This document shows positions 1 to 11,400 of a stretch of DNA of 64,000 nucleotides, one piece after another (the stretch's first letter is position 1; every line of letters starts with the position of its first letter). A program made the position numbers and the translations under genes. The stretch spans positions 2,852,001-2,916,000 of the forward strand of contig NZ_CP054691.1 in the NCBI RefSeq assembly GCF_013348785.1, in the 5' to 3' direction. The DNA comes from Gordonia sp. X0973. Lineage in GTDB: Bacteria > Actinomycetota > Actinomycetes > Mycobacteriales > Mycobacteriaceae. The notes under the pieces were generated by a model that worked only from the letters and a program-made list of their open reading frames with translations, was not told the DNA's origin and ran no database searches.

Positions 1-3000
1 ATGTTGTAGGCGGGCGAGGAGGTGTCGAACTGGTTGATGAACCACATCCGCTGCTGGGCGGGTGAGAGCGGAAGCACCTCCGGGCGCGGCATCGGGCCCA
101 ACGGCACCGCGGGTGCCTGCGCGTCCGACGACGCGACCGCGGCGTCCACCACGGCGGCGAGCTCGCGCACCGTCGGCGCGTCGAAGAGCGCCCGGACGCC
201 CAGGTCGACGCCGAATGCCGCGCCGACGCGTGCGACGACGCGCGTCGCGGACAGCGAGTTCCCCCCGATGTCGAAGAACGAGTCGGCGGCACCGACGCGT
301 TCGATGCCGACGACCTCGGCGAAGGTCGCGGCGATCGCCTCCTGCGTCGCGGTCTCCGGCGCGAGGTACTCCCCCGCGTCGAACGTCGGAGCGGGAAGGG
401 CGTTGCGGTCCAGCTTGCCCGCCGAGTTGCGCGGCACGTCGTCGAGCAGCATCCACACCGTCGGCCGCATGAACTCGGGCAGCGGCCCGGCGATCGACGC
501 CCGCACCGCGTCGAGATCGAGGTCGGCGGCGCCGCCGTCCCCGCCGGCGAGATAGGCGACGAGGTGCTCGCCGCCGTCGGGACCGGTGGCGACGGTGGCC
601 GCCGCGTGGACGACGCCGGGGGCCTGGGTGAGCGCCGCCTCGATCTCTCCGAGTTCGACGCGCTGGCCGCGCAGCTTCACCTGGAAGTCGGTGCGCCCCA
701 GGTATTCCAGGTCGCCGTCGCGGTTGCGGCGCACCAGGTCACCGGTGCGGTAGATGCGGCCGCCGTCTCCCCCGAAGGGGTCGGCGACGAACCTCTCTGC
801 CGTCAGATCCGGCCGGGCGGCGTAGCCGCGGGCCAACTGCACGCCGCCGACGTAGAGCTCTCCGGGCACGCCGTCGGGGACGGGGTGTAGCCGGGCGTCG
901 AGCACGTAGGCGGTGGAGTTCCACACCGGCACGCCGATCGGCACCGTCAGCCGGTGCGCCTCGTGGATGTCGGCGTAGGTGATCTCGATGGCGGCCTCGG
1001 TGGGGCCGTAGAGGTTGTAGAGCTCCGCCTGCGGCAGGGTCTGCCGGACCTGGGCGGCGACCGACGGCGGCAGCGCCTCGCCGGTGGTGGAGATGATGCG
1101 CAGTCTGTCGAGTCGGGCCAGGCGGCTCGGTCCGGCCAGCTCGAGGAAGACCGCCAGCATCGACGGCACGAAATGCGCCATCGTCACGCCGTGCTCGGCC
1201 ATCAGATCGGCCATGTAGACGGGATCGAGATGACCGTCGGCGTCGGCGATCAGCAGCGGCGTGCCGTTCATCAGGGGTGCGAAGATCTCCGCCGCCGAGC
1301 AGTCGAAGGTATAGGGCGTCTTGAGGACCACCAGGTCGTTCGACGTTATGGGCAGCTGGTGCAGCCCCCAGCGCAGGCGGTTGTGCACGGCGGCGTGCGG
1401 CAGCGTCACGCCCTTGGGCCGACCGGTCGAGCCGGAGGTGAAGATCGTGTAGACCGCGTGCCCGGGGCGCAGCGGGGCGAGCCGGTCGGCGTCGGTGACC
1501 GGCGGCGCGTCGTCGGGCGCGGCAGCCTCGGCGTCGACGGCGATCACCGACAACCCGGCGGCGCTGCGCACCGCCTCGGGGCGCTCGGTATGCGCGGACA
1601 CGAGGACCAGCTCGGCACCGGCGGTGGCGACCATGTACTCGAACCGCTCCGCGGGGGTGTCCGCGTCGATCGGCACGTACTGTCCGCCCGCGGCCACCAC
1701 GGCGTGGATGGCGATCATCATCTCCACCGACCGCGGGATGCACACCGCGACGGCGACGTCCGGGCCGACGCCGTCGCCGATGAGTGCGCGTGCCAGCGTC
1801 GCGACCCGGCTGCCGAACTCCCGGTAGGTCATGGTGCGGTCGTCGTGGACCAGCGCCACCGCGTCGGGGGTGCGCGAAACCTGCCGCGCCACCGCGTCGG
1901 CCACCGTCTCGCGCGCGAGTTCGACCGCCTCACCCCGGCTCGTCGCGAGCACCTGCGCGCGCCCGGCGTCGGTCAACACCGGCACGTCGCCCACCGGCGC
2001 GGCCGGGTCGGCCAGCACCGATCGCGCGACCAGGGTGAAGAGGTCGACGAACCGGGCGATCGTCGCGCTGCCGAACAGGTCGGCGTTGTATTCGATCACC
2101 CCGGTCAGCGGGCGGAGGCCGCCGCGGTCACCGGCCACGAGGTCTTCGATGAAGGTGATCGCGAGGTCGTTGTCGGTGAGGTCCCGGTACATCTCGACCA
2201 GCTCGCCGCGCGTCTGCCCCAACTCGAAGGTCGCCCCCTGCGACTCCTGGAGCAGCAACAGGACCTGGAAGATCGGCGCATGCGACGTGCTGCGCGCCGG
2301 GGCCACCGCGTCGACGACCATCTCGAAGGGCACGTCGGCGTTGCCGAGGGCGGCGAGGTCGGCCTCCCGCACGACGTCGACCAGCTCGGCGAAGCCCTTG
2401 GCCGGATCGACGACGGTCCGCAGGGCGACCGTGTTCATGAACATCCCGACGAGGTCGTCGAGCGCGCGCTCCCCGCGACCGGCGTACGGCGTGCCGATGA
2501 CGATGTCGCGGTCACCGGTCAGCCGGTGGAACACCACCGCCCAGATGGCGTGCAGGGTCATGAAGGTCGACGAGTCGTGCGCCCGGGCGCCGCGTTCGAT
2601 CGCCGCCACCAGATCGGCCGGGACCTCGAAGCGGTGCGCCGCGGCCCGCTGCGTCTGCATCGGGGGGCGCGGATTGTCGGTGGGCAGGGCCAACAACTCG
2701 GGTGCACCGGCCAGGGCGTCCGTCCAGTACCGCAGTTGGCGGGCCGCGAGGGAGGCCGCGTCATCCGGGTCGCCCAGCAGTCGGTGCTGCCACAGGGCGT
2801 AGTCGGCGAACTGGACCGGCAGCGGGGACCAGTCGGGGGCCGCCCCGTCGGCGATCGCGGTGTAAGCCCGCACGAGGTCGCGGGCCAGCGGCGTGAGCGA
2901 GCCGCCGTCGGCGATCACGTGGTGGACCACGAGCACCAGGACGTAGGCGCCCTCGTCGTCGAGGAACATCCGCGCGCGCAGCGGCGGGGCCGCCGACAGG

Positions 3001-5492
3001 TCGAACCCCGTTCCGGCGACCTCGGCGACGGCGGCGGGCAGGCCGGCGGCACCCACCGGGCGCGGATCGGCGATGGCCAAGTCGGGTCGATGGGTGCCGG
3101 GAGCCAAGACTTCCTGGTAGGGACTGTCGTCGACGAGGACGAATCTCGTCCGCAGCACCTCGTGCCGCTCGATCACCGCCGCGAGCGCCTTCTCCAGCAC
3201 GGTCGGGTCCAGCTTCTCGCCGAACCTCAGCACGAGGGGGATGTTGTAGATCGGGGTCATCGGATCGAGCTGGGTGATGAACCAGATGCGCCGTTGGGCG
3301 GCCGACAACGGCAGCCGGTCGGGGCGCGGCGCGGCCACGAGTTCCGGCCGGTGCTCGTGTTCGCGCCCGCCGATCAACGCGGACAGGCCGGAGACCGTCG
3401 GCGCGTCGAAGATGTCGCGGACGGCGACCGGGATGTCCAGATCGTCGCTGATCCGCGCCGCCACCTGCGCGGCGATGAGCGAGTTGCCGCCGACGTCGAA
3501 CAGCGACTCGGTGGCGCTGATCCCCTCGACGCCGACGACGTCGCCGATGATCGCGGCCAATTCCGTCTCGAGCCCGGGTGCCGGTGCGACGTATTCGGCG
3601 ACGGCCGACACCACCGGGTCCGGCAACGCCCGGCGATCGAGCTTGCCGTTGACGTTCAACGGGAGTTGCGCGAGGGGCATCACGACGTCGGGCACCATGT
3701 ACTCGGGTACCCGGGCGGCCACGGCGGTGCGGATGTCGGCGGGATCGAGGTCGACGCCGTCGCGTCCCACCACGTATCCGACGAGCTGCTCGATCCCGTC
3801 GTCGCGCTGTTTGACCGCCGCGCCGGCGGCATTGACGCCGGGGGCGGCCAACAGCGCCGCCTCGACCTCGCCCAATTCGATGCGGAAGCCGCGCAACTTG
3901 ATCTGGTCGTCGCTGCGCCCCAGGTATTCGATGCTGCCGTCGCGATACCGCGCCGAGTCCCCGGTGAAGTACATGCGGCCGCCGCCGTCGGGGTCGAAGG
4001 GGTCGGCGACGAACCGCGTCGCATTCAGCCCGAACCGGCCCGCGTAGCCGCGGGCGACCTGTTCACCGGCGATGTAGAGGTCGCCGGGCACGCCGTCGGG
4101 CACGGGCCGCAGCCGGCCGTCGAGGATGTAGGTGCGGGTTCCCTCGATCGGGAATCCGACGTCGGAGGCATGCGTGGCCGCGACGAAGTCGACGGTGAGT
4201 TCGCGCCGCGTCATGTAGACGGTCGCCTCGGTGGGCCCGTACATGTTGTTGAGCTGCGGGCCGTCGTTGCCGTCGACCGCCTGCCGATCGGCCTGCCAGC
4301 GGCGCACCTGTTCGAAGTCGAGGGCCTCGCCGACGAAGATCATGTAGCGGATGGACTGGGCGAGCCGACCGCCGTCGGGCGGTCGCACGGCCGCGGCGAG
4401 CTGGTAGTAGGCCGACGGGGTCAGGTTCACCGCGGTGACCTGTTCGCGCTGCAATACGTCGACGAAATCGGCGGGGGTGCGCGTGGTCAGGTAGTCCAGG
4501 ACGACCAGCCGCCCGCCGTAGGCCAGCGCGACCCAGATCTCCCCGACCGAGACGTCGAAGGCATAGGACTGGAACATCGTCCAGACGTCCTGTTCGGACA
4601 GGTCGTACATGCCGTCCAACGCGCGCAGCAGCGCGACGACGTTGGCGTGCGTGACGACGACGCCTTTGGGCTTGCCCGTCGAACCCGAGGTGTACATCAC
4701 GTACGCGGGGTGGTCCGGGTTCACGACCGCGGGCAGCCGGGAGCGATCCGTCGACTCCCCGCGCCCCAGGAGATCCGGCACGGTCAGCATCTGCGCCGGG
4801 AGGTCGGCCCATTTCACGACGATCTCGTCGTCGCCGACGATGGCCACCGGTCGCGCATCCTCGACGATCATCGTCAGGCGCGACAGCGGGTGGCTCCGGT
4901 CCAGCGGTAGGTAGGCCGCACCGGTCTTGGTGATCGCGACCAGCGCGACGATCAGTTCCACCGATCGGTCGAGGGCGACGCCGACCAGGGTTTCCGGGCC
5001 CGCGCCGCTGGCGAGGAGGCCGCAGGCCAGGGCATCGGAGCGCTCGTCGAGATCGCGGTAGGTCAGCGCCGCGCCGTCCATCCCGGTCAGCGCGATGCGG
5101 TCGCCGAAGCGACGCGCGGCGGCGCGCACCAGGCCGGGGAGCGAGGCGAAGTCGTCGGTGCCCAGCACGGCACGGGCACTCGCCCGTACCTCCCGCAGCG
5201 CCGCGGCGACGCGCCGGGCCGTCTCCGCCTGCTCCGTGCCGGGCGGTGCGACGAGTGGGGAGACCACGGCGGGCACGGCAGCAGCGGCGTCCACCCCGCT
5301 CGCCGCGAGCACGCGGGCGGTCGACGCGATGCGCTGCGCCAGCTCGCCCAGCGCCACCGGCCCCTGCGCACCCTGGAAGGCGGTCGTCGTCGGATCGGCC
5401 GCAGCGGCCGTTTCGACGAGCACGCCCAGGGGCAGGGACTCGCCCGAGCCACCCCACAGCGCCGCGATGCTCCCACGTGATTCGGGTATCAC
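1..5492 (-). CDS. Non-ribosomal peptide synthetase, second subunit (3' end beyond window): relic-A-T-C-A-T-C...
   Basis: Open for 1830 codons from a GTG at 5492-5490 to the left edge, so the C-terminus is missing. The GTG overlaps the TGA of the upstream synthetase (GTGA), which fixes the start and indicates translational coupling. Domains by approximate residue: a short A-like N-terminal fragment (20-120), adenylation domain (130-640; core YTSGSTGKPKG near 267), carrier protein (GGNSL near 667), condensation domain (HHVIADGG near 857), second adenylation domain (FTSGSTGRPKG near 1354), carrier protein (GGNSL near 1744), and the first residues of another condensation domain at the edge. Manual alignment to the GrsA pocket gives D-V-G-N-I-V-M-V-Y and D-C-A-H-S-T-L-I-E; I do not recognise a substrate for either. 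The last condensation domain of the upstream protein should serve the first module here. Confidence 0.93.
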   Translation of the reverse strand, partial: MIPESRGSIAALWGGSGESLPLGVLVETAAAADPTTTAFQGAQGPVALGELAQRIASTARVLAASGVDAAAAVPAVVSPLVAPPGTEQAETARRVAAALREVRASARAVLGTDDFASLPGLVRAAARRFGDRIALTGMDGAALTYRDLDERSDALACGLLASGAGPETLVGVALDRSVELIVALVAITKTGAAYLPLDRSHPLSRLTMIVEDARPVAIVGDDEIVVKWADLPAQMLTVPDLLGRGESTDRSRLPAVVNPDHPAYVMYTSGSTGKPKGVVVTHANVVALLRALDGMYDLSEQDVWTMFQSYAFDVSVGEIWVALAYGGRLVVLDYLTTRTPADFVDVLQREQVTAVNLTPSAYYQLAAAVRPPDGGRLAQSIRYMIFVGEALDFEQVRRWQADRQAVDGNDGPQLNNMYGPTEATVYMTRRELTVDFVAATHASDVGFPIEGTRTYILDGRLRPVPDGVPGDLYIAGEQVARGYAGRFGLNATRFVADPFDPDGGGRMYFTGDSARYRDGSIEYLGRSDDQIKLRGFRIELGEVEAALLAAPGVNAAGAAVKQRDDGIEQLVGYVVGRDGVDLDPADIRTAVAARVPEYMVPDVVMPLAQLPLNVNGKLDRRALPDPVVSAVAEYVAPAPGLETELAAIIGDVVGVEGISATESLFDVGGNSLIAAQVAARISDDLDIPVAVRDIFDAPTVSGLSALIGGREHEHRPELVAAPRPDRLPLSAAQRRIWFITQLDPMTPIYNIPLVLRFGEKLDPTVLEKALAAVIERHEVLRTRFVLVDDSPYQEVLAPGTHRPDLAIADPRPVGAAGLPAAVAEVAGTGFDLSAAPPLRARMFLDDEGAYVLVLVVHHVIADGGSLTPLARDLVRAYTAIADGAAPDWSPLPVQFADYALWQHRLLGDPDDAASLAARQLRYWTDALAGAPELLALPTDNPRPPMQTQRAAAHRFEVPADLVAAIERGARAHDSSTFMTLHAIWAVVFHRLTGDRDIVIGTPYAGRGERALDDLVGMFMNTVALRTVVDPAKGFAELVDVVREADLAALGNADVPFEMVVDAVAPARSTSHAPIFQVLLLLQESQGATFELGQTRGELVEMYRDLTDNDLAITFIEDLVAGDRGGLRPLTGVIEYNADLFGSATIARFVDLFTLVARSVLADPAAPVGDVPVLTDAGRAQVLATSRGEAVELARETVADAVARQVSRTPDAVALVHDDRTMTYREFGSRVATLARALIGDGVGPDVAVAVCIPRSVEMMIAIHAVVAAGGQYVPIDADTPAERFEYMVATAGAELVLVSAHTERPEAVRSAAGLSVIAVDAEAAAPDDAPPVTDADRLAPLRPGHAVYTIFTSGSTGRPKGVTLPHAAVHNRLRWGLHQLPITSNDLVVLKTPYTFDCSAAEIFAPLMNGTPLLIADADGHLDPVYMADLMAEHGVTMAHFVPSMLAVFLELAGPSRLARLDRLRIISTTGEALPPSVAAQVRQTLPQAELYNLYGPTEAAIEITYADIHEAHRLTVPIGVPVWNSTAYVLDARLHPVPDGVPGELYVGGVQLARGYAARPDLTAERFVADPFGGDGGRIYRTGDLVRRNRDGDLEYLGRTDFQVKLRGQRVELGEIEAALTQAPGVVHAAATVATGPDGGEHLVAYLAGGDGGAADLDLDAVRASIAGPLPEFMRPTVWMLLDDVPRNSAGKLDRNALPAPTFDAGEYLAPETATQEAIAATFAEVVGIERVGAADSFFDIGGNSLSATRVVARVGAAFGVDLGVRALFDAPTVRELAAVVDAAVASSDAQAPAVPLGPMPRPEVLPLSPAQQRMWFINQFDTSSPAYN

Positions 5493-8400
5493 CGCTCAGA
5501 GGTTCCTTGGCTTGTCATCGATGAAGAGGTGGCAGCAGACGATCCGTCAACGGTACCGATTTCGTCGACGTTGTGCCGCAGCTGGGTCAAGACCTCGTCC
5601 AATGCCGCGGGACCGCCCGCGGCCAGGGCCGGCAGCGCCGAGAGCAAGGCCATCGTCAGCGCCGAACCGCCGTCGGCGTCGGGCAGCACATCGGCCAGCG
5701 CAAGGGCGCCAGCGGCGAGTTCGCCGATGCTCACCCGCTCCCCCGCCAGTTCCGCGGCGAGGTGTCCGGGATCGATCGCCGCCGCCTCCGAGACGGCCTG
5801 CGGCAGCGGGACCGCCGCCGTCTCCGGGACGTCGGCGACGGCGCGCACCGGAAGCTCCAGACTGATGTCGCCGACGACCGACTCCGGGTCCTCGACGACC
5901 GCCTCCAGCACGCCGAGATACCACTTCGCGAACCGCTGGACGGTCGCCTCGTCGAACAGCTCGCGGGCGAAGGACCAGGTGGCGCGCATCGCGCCGTCGG
6001 TCGACCCGGCCAGCGGGTCGTTGGGGAACAGGGTCAGACCCAGGTCGGTCTGGACGGTCGTGACGGGCACCGCCTGCGGCTCGACGCGCAACCCGGACAG
6101 CTCGACCGTGGGGAAGGTGAGGTTCTGGAAGGTGAACATGACCTGGAACAGCGGGTTGTAACCGGCGGTGCGGCCGCGGCCCAGCGCGGTGACGATCTCC
6201 TCGAATGCCACGTCGGCATGGGCCAGGTCGGCCAGGTCGGCGGTGCGCACGCGGCCGACGAAGTCGGCGAAGGACTCCCCCGGGTCGACGGCCGTGCGCA
6301 GCGGCACCGAGTTCACGAACATCCCGACCACGCCGTCGAGTGCCTCGCTGCCCCGTCCGGCATAGGGCGTGCCGACGACGACGTCGGCCTGGCCCGACAC
6401 CTTGGCCAGCATCACCGCGAGCGCGGCGTGGGCCACCATGAACAGCGTCGCGTTGTCGGCCCGCGCGATGGCGGTCAATCCGTCGACGATGCGCGCCGGG
6501 ATCTCGCACTCGACCTCGCCGCCGGCGAAGGTCGGCGCCTGCGGGCGCTGGCGATCGGCCGGCAGGCCGAGCAGTTCGGGCGAGCCCTGCAGGCGGGCGG
6601 ACCAGTAGCCCAGCTGGCGGTCCCGTTCGGATTCGCCGTCGTGTGCGACCCCCAGCCGCTCGTCGGTCCAGATCGCGTAGTCGGCGAACTGCACCGGGAG
6701 GGGCGGCCACTGCGGTGCCTCGCCGGTCCGTCGGGCCTCGTAGGCGATCATCAGGTCGCGGGCGAGCGGCGACATCGAGGCGCCGTCGACGCTGATGTGG
6801 TGGACGACGAGCGTCAAGACGTGCTCGAGCGGCGCCAACCGCAGCACAGCGGCCCGGATCGGCACCTGTCCGGTGACGTCGAATCCGCGGTCGGTCACCT
6901 CGGCGAGGGCCGCGGCGGCCGGCGCGTCACCGCCCGACAGATCGACGAGTGGGGCGTCGATCTGCGCCGCGACCGCCTCGGTGCTCTCGATCACCTGGAC
7001 CGGAACGCCGTTGATCATCGGGTACATCGTCCGCAACGACTCGTGCCGGTCGACGACGTCGACGAGCGCGCGGCGCAACGCGTCGAGGTCGAGTTCCCCG
7101 GTGAGGCGCAGCGTGAGCGGCAGGTTGTACGCGGAGGACTCCGGATTGGCCCGGTTGAGCAGCCACATGCCGCGCTGCACCGCCGATACCGGCACCAGGT
7201 TGGCGCGGGGGCGCGGCCCCAACGGCGGCGGCCCGGGTCGGCCGTCCCGATCCTGCGCGAGCCGCGCCGCCAACCCGGCGGGCGTCGGGGCCTCGAAAAC
7301 GGTCTCGACGCCCACCGGCCGGTCGACGACGCTCGCCAGCCGGGCCGCCAATTTGACCGCGGACAGCGAGTTGCCGCCCATCTCGAAGAATCCGCTGGTC
7401 ACACTGATCCGGTCGATGTCGAGGACCGCGGCGAAGACACCGGCGACGGTCGCCTCCAACTCGGAGCGCGGTGCGACGAACTCGGCGTCGCCGAACTCGA
7501 TCGCCGGGAGCGCGGCGCGATCGATCTTGCCGATGGGCGTCCGGGGGAATTCGTCGATGACCTTCACCAGTTGCGGGACATAGTGTCCCGGCAGGTGTTC
7601 CCGCGCGAATCCCAGCAGTTCGTCGGGTGCGATCACCTCACCCGGTCGGGGTGCCACATACGCCGCCAGGACCTGTTCCCCCGACGGTGCGTCGACGCCG
7701 ACGGTCGTCACGTTGGCGACCGTGGGGTGGGTGGCCAGCACCGCGTCGATCTCCCCCGGCTCGATGCGCAGGCCGCGGATCTTGAGCTGGAAGTCGCTGC
7801 GCCCGTGGAAGACGAGTTTGCCGTCGGCCCGCCGCACGACGCGGTCGCCGGTCCGGTAGATCCGGCCGCCGCAGCCGAAGGGATCGGCCACGAAGGCACC
7901 GGCGGTGAGACCGGCCCGGTCGTGATAGCCCCGGGCGTTCTGCGCGCCGCTGAGATAGAGGTCGCCGACGACGCCGACGGGGGTCGGGCGCAGGCCGCTG
8001 TCCAGGACGAGGGCCCGCACCCCGGGCAGCGCCCGGCCGATCGTGATGGGGTCGCCGGGCACCATCGGCCCGTCCGCGGTGGCCCAGATCGTGAACTCGC
8101 TCGGTCCATAGAGGTTGAAGAATCGCCGGTGCCGCGCCCAGGTGCGCGCCAACTCGTCGGGACAGGCCTCCCCGGCGGCCAGGACCGTCGAGAGGCCGGG
8201 CACGGCCGCGGGGCCCAGCGTCGCGAGCACCGTCGGGGTCATCACCGCATGGGTGACACCGCCGTCGGCGATGGTCTGCTCCAGCTCCGGTCCGGCGATG
8301 GTCTCCGCGTCGGCGACGACCAGGCGGGCCTGCGCCCCCACCGCCATCATCAACTCGAACACCATGGCGTCGAAGGCGGGTGAGGCCATGTGCAGGACCA

Positions 8401-11400
8401 CGGCGCCGGGGTCCAGGCCCAGCACGTCGCGCTGGTTCGCCACGAGGTTCGCCAGGCCGGCGTGGGTCACCTCGACCGCCTTCGGGCGCCCGGTCGAGCC
8501 GGAGGTGTAGATCAGGTAGGCCGTGCCGTCGACGGGCACCGGGGCGGTCAGTTCCGCATCGGCCACGGCCATCGTCGGATGGCCGGCCAGGTGCAACTCG
8601 GTCACCTCGTCCTCCAGGACGAGCCAGTGCACCGCCGCATCGGGAGCCGCCGTGTCCGGTGCCGCACCGGCCGCGGTCGTGATCCCGAGCGCAACGCCGC
8701 TGTCGGCGAGCAGGGCCGCCTGCCGGGCCGGGGGGAGCTTCGGGTCGATGAAGACGAAGGCGGCACCGGCCACGGCGACCGCCAGCATCGCGACCACCGA
8801 GTCCACCGAGCGCGGGATCCGCACGCCGACCGTCGTACCCGGCCCGATCCCGCGGGCGATCAGTTCCCGGGCGAGCTGGTTGATCCGCGAGGAGGCCGCG
8901 GTCGCGGTCAGAGCAGCATCGCCCACCAACAGCGCCTGGTCGTCGCGACGGCACCCGGCGGCAAGCCATTCGCCGACGAATGCGCGCAGGGTGCGCGGTT
9001 GCGCCGACGCCGCGGCGGGCGCGGTGAGACGTCGGACCTGCTCGGCGTCGACCAGGTCGATGCGCCCGATGGGGGTGTCGGGTGCGACCGTCATCGCGTG
9101 GAGCACCCGCTCGACGTGGACGGCCAACGATTCCACCGTCGCGGGGTCGAACAGGTCGGCGGCGTAGTTGTACTCGAGTTCCAGTCCCCCGGCACCCTTC
9201 TCGACGGCGGTGATCGACAGGTCGTACTTCGCCGCCGGGACCCGCGACGCCACGACCTCGAAATCGTGCTCGGTGTCGATCGCGCCGACAGCGTCGGCGA
9301 CCAGGGTCAGGGCCACCTGGAAGATCGGGCTGTGCTCGAGGGTGCGGCTGGGGGCGACGGCGTCGACCACGTGCTCGAACGGGGTGGTCGAGTGGGAGAG
9401 CGCCTCGGCGCGGTTGCGCTGCACCGCCGTGAGCAGCTCGCGAACGGAGAGACCGGGGGTGATCGAGGTGCGCAGCGCGACCGTGTTCACGAACATGCCG
9501 ACGAGGTCGGCCAGCTCGGGCTCGTCCCGACCGGCGACCGCGGTGCCGATGACCACGTCGTCGGTATCGGACAGGCGCGCCAGGACGACGGCGAGCGCCG
9601 CCTCCACGACCGTGAACAGCGTGACCCCCGTCGCGGCCGCCAACTCCCGCAGCTCGGCGACGGCCGCCGGCGTCAGCACCCGGTCGACGAAGCCGCCGCG
9701 CCCGGTGGGGCGGTGCGGCCGCGGCCGATCAGCGGGCGGGGTGGTGAGCTCGGGCGCACCGGCGAGGCGCCGCTTCCAGTAGTCGATCTCCCGGCTCGCC
9801 ACTGAATCGGGAGCGTCGGCGTCGCCGAGGACCTCGGCGTACCAGAGGGTGTAGTCGGCGTACTGCACGGGCAGCGGCGGGAAGAACGGGGCGAACCCGT
9901 GTCGGCGCGCGTTGTAGGCGGTCAGCACGTCGCCGATCAGCGGGCGCAGGGAGGCACCGTCGCCGACGATGTGGTGCAGCGTCACGACGAGGACGCTCTC
10001 CGGCCCGCGCAGAAGTTCTGCGCGGAAGGCGCCCCGCGACAGGTCGAATCCGACCGCCGCCGCCGATACCACCGCGGCGTCGACGTCGGCGGTGTCGACG
10101 ACCGTCACCGCGGACTCGGGGGTGACCGACTCGGCCGGGCCGACGACCTGCACCGGCTCCCCGTCGACCTCGACGAATCGCGTCCGCAGCGACTCGTGGC
10201 GGATCACGACGTCGGCGATGGCCTGGCGCAGCGCGGGCAGGTCGACCGCGGGTCCGAGCCGTACGGCGCCGGGCATGTTGTAGGCGGGGGAATCGGGGTC
10301 GAGCCGGTTGACGAACCAGAGCCGGGTCTGGGTGGCCGAGACGGGGATCGTCGGCGGACGGTCGGCGGCACGTAGCGGCGGACGGTCGGGGTCGGACATC
10401 TGCGCCGCCGCGGCGAGTGCCGCGACATCGGGGCCGGCGAAGATCGCGGTGAGCGGGATGGTCAGGTCGTCGCGGGTGCGCAGCGCGGTGGCCAGACGGG
10501 CGGCCGCGAGCGAGTCGGCGCCGAGGCTGAACAGGTTGTCGCGCAGGCCGACGCGCCGCACCCCGAGCAGCTGCTCGATCCGTTGCGCGATCCGCTTCTC
10601 GACCTCCGAGGCGGGGGCGACGTATTCGACGTCGCCGCCGCGCAGCACCGTCGGCTCCGGCAGCGCGCGACGGTCCAGCTTGCCCGACGAGGAGGTGGGA
10701 AACTCGTCGAGGACGACGACCGCGGCGGGCACCATGTGCGCGGGCAGCACGGCGGCGCATTCGCGCTCGAGTTCGTCGAGCAGCTCCGGCCGACCGGACG
10801 GGGCGCGGACGTAGCCGATCACGGCCGCCCCCGCGTCGAGTTCCCGCACCACCGCCACTGCCGAGTCCACGTCGGGGTGGCTGCCCAGCGCCGATTCGAT
10901 CTCGCCCAGCTCCACGCGCTGCCCGCGGATCTTCACCTGGAAGTCCACGCGCCCGACGTATTGCAGCGTCGCGTCCTCGGTCCACCGGACGAGGTCGCCG
11001 GTGCGATACATCCGTTCGCCGCGGCCGTCCGGATTCGCCACGAACCGGTCCGCGGTCAATCCCGCCTGTGCGGCGTATCCGTCGGCGAGCTGATACCCGG
11101 CGAGGTACAGCTCGCCGATCGCGCCGACCGGCAACCGCCCGAGGTGGTCGTCGAGCACCAGCACCGTCGAGTTGGCGACGGGTGCGCCGATCCGCATCTC
11201 GGTCGGCCGCGCCGGTACCCGGTATTGGGTGATGTCGACGGCCGCCTCGGTGGGTCCGTACAGGTTGACCAGCTCCCCGTCGAACAGGTCGGATACGCGG
11301 GCGGCCAGGGTGGCGGGGAGGTCTTCGCCGGAGGTGAAGATGCGGCGCAGCGACGACGGGAGGCCGCCGTCAGCCGCCTCCAGGAACACGGCCAACATCG

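Noticed and set aside
954..4910. 1318-codon open frame on the plus strand across the second synthetase
   Set aside because: It lies antisense to clear A-T-C domains, is His/Arg/Gly-rich with no motifs, and is the usual by-product of GC-biased codon use on the other strand.
5573..8383. 936-codon plus-strand open frame opposite the first synthetase
   Set aside because: Antisense to condensation and adenylation motifs; composition bias only.
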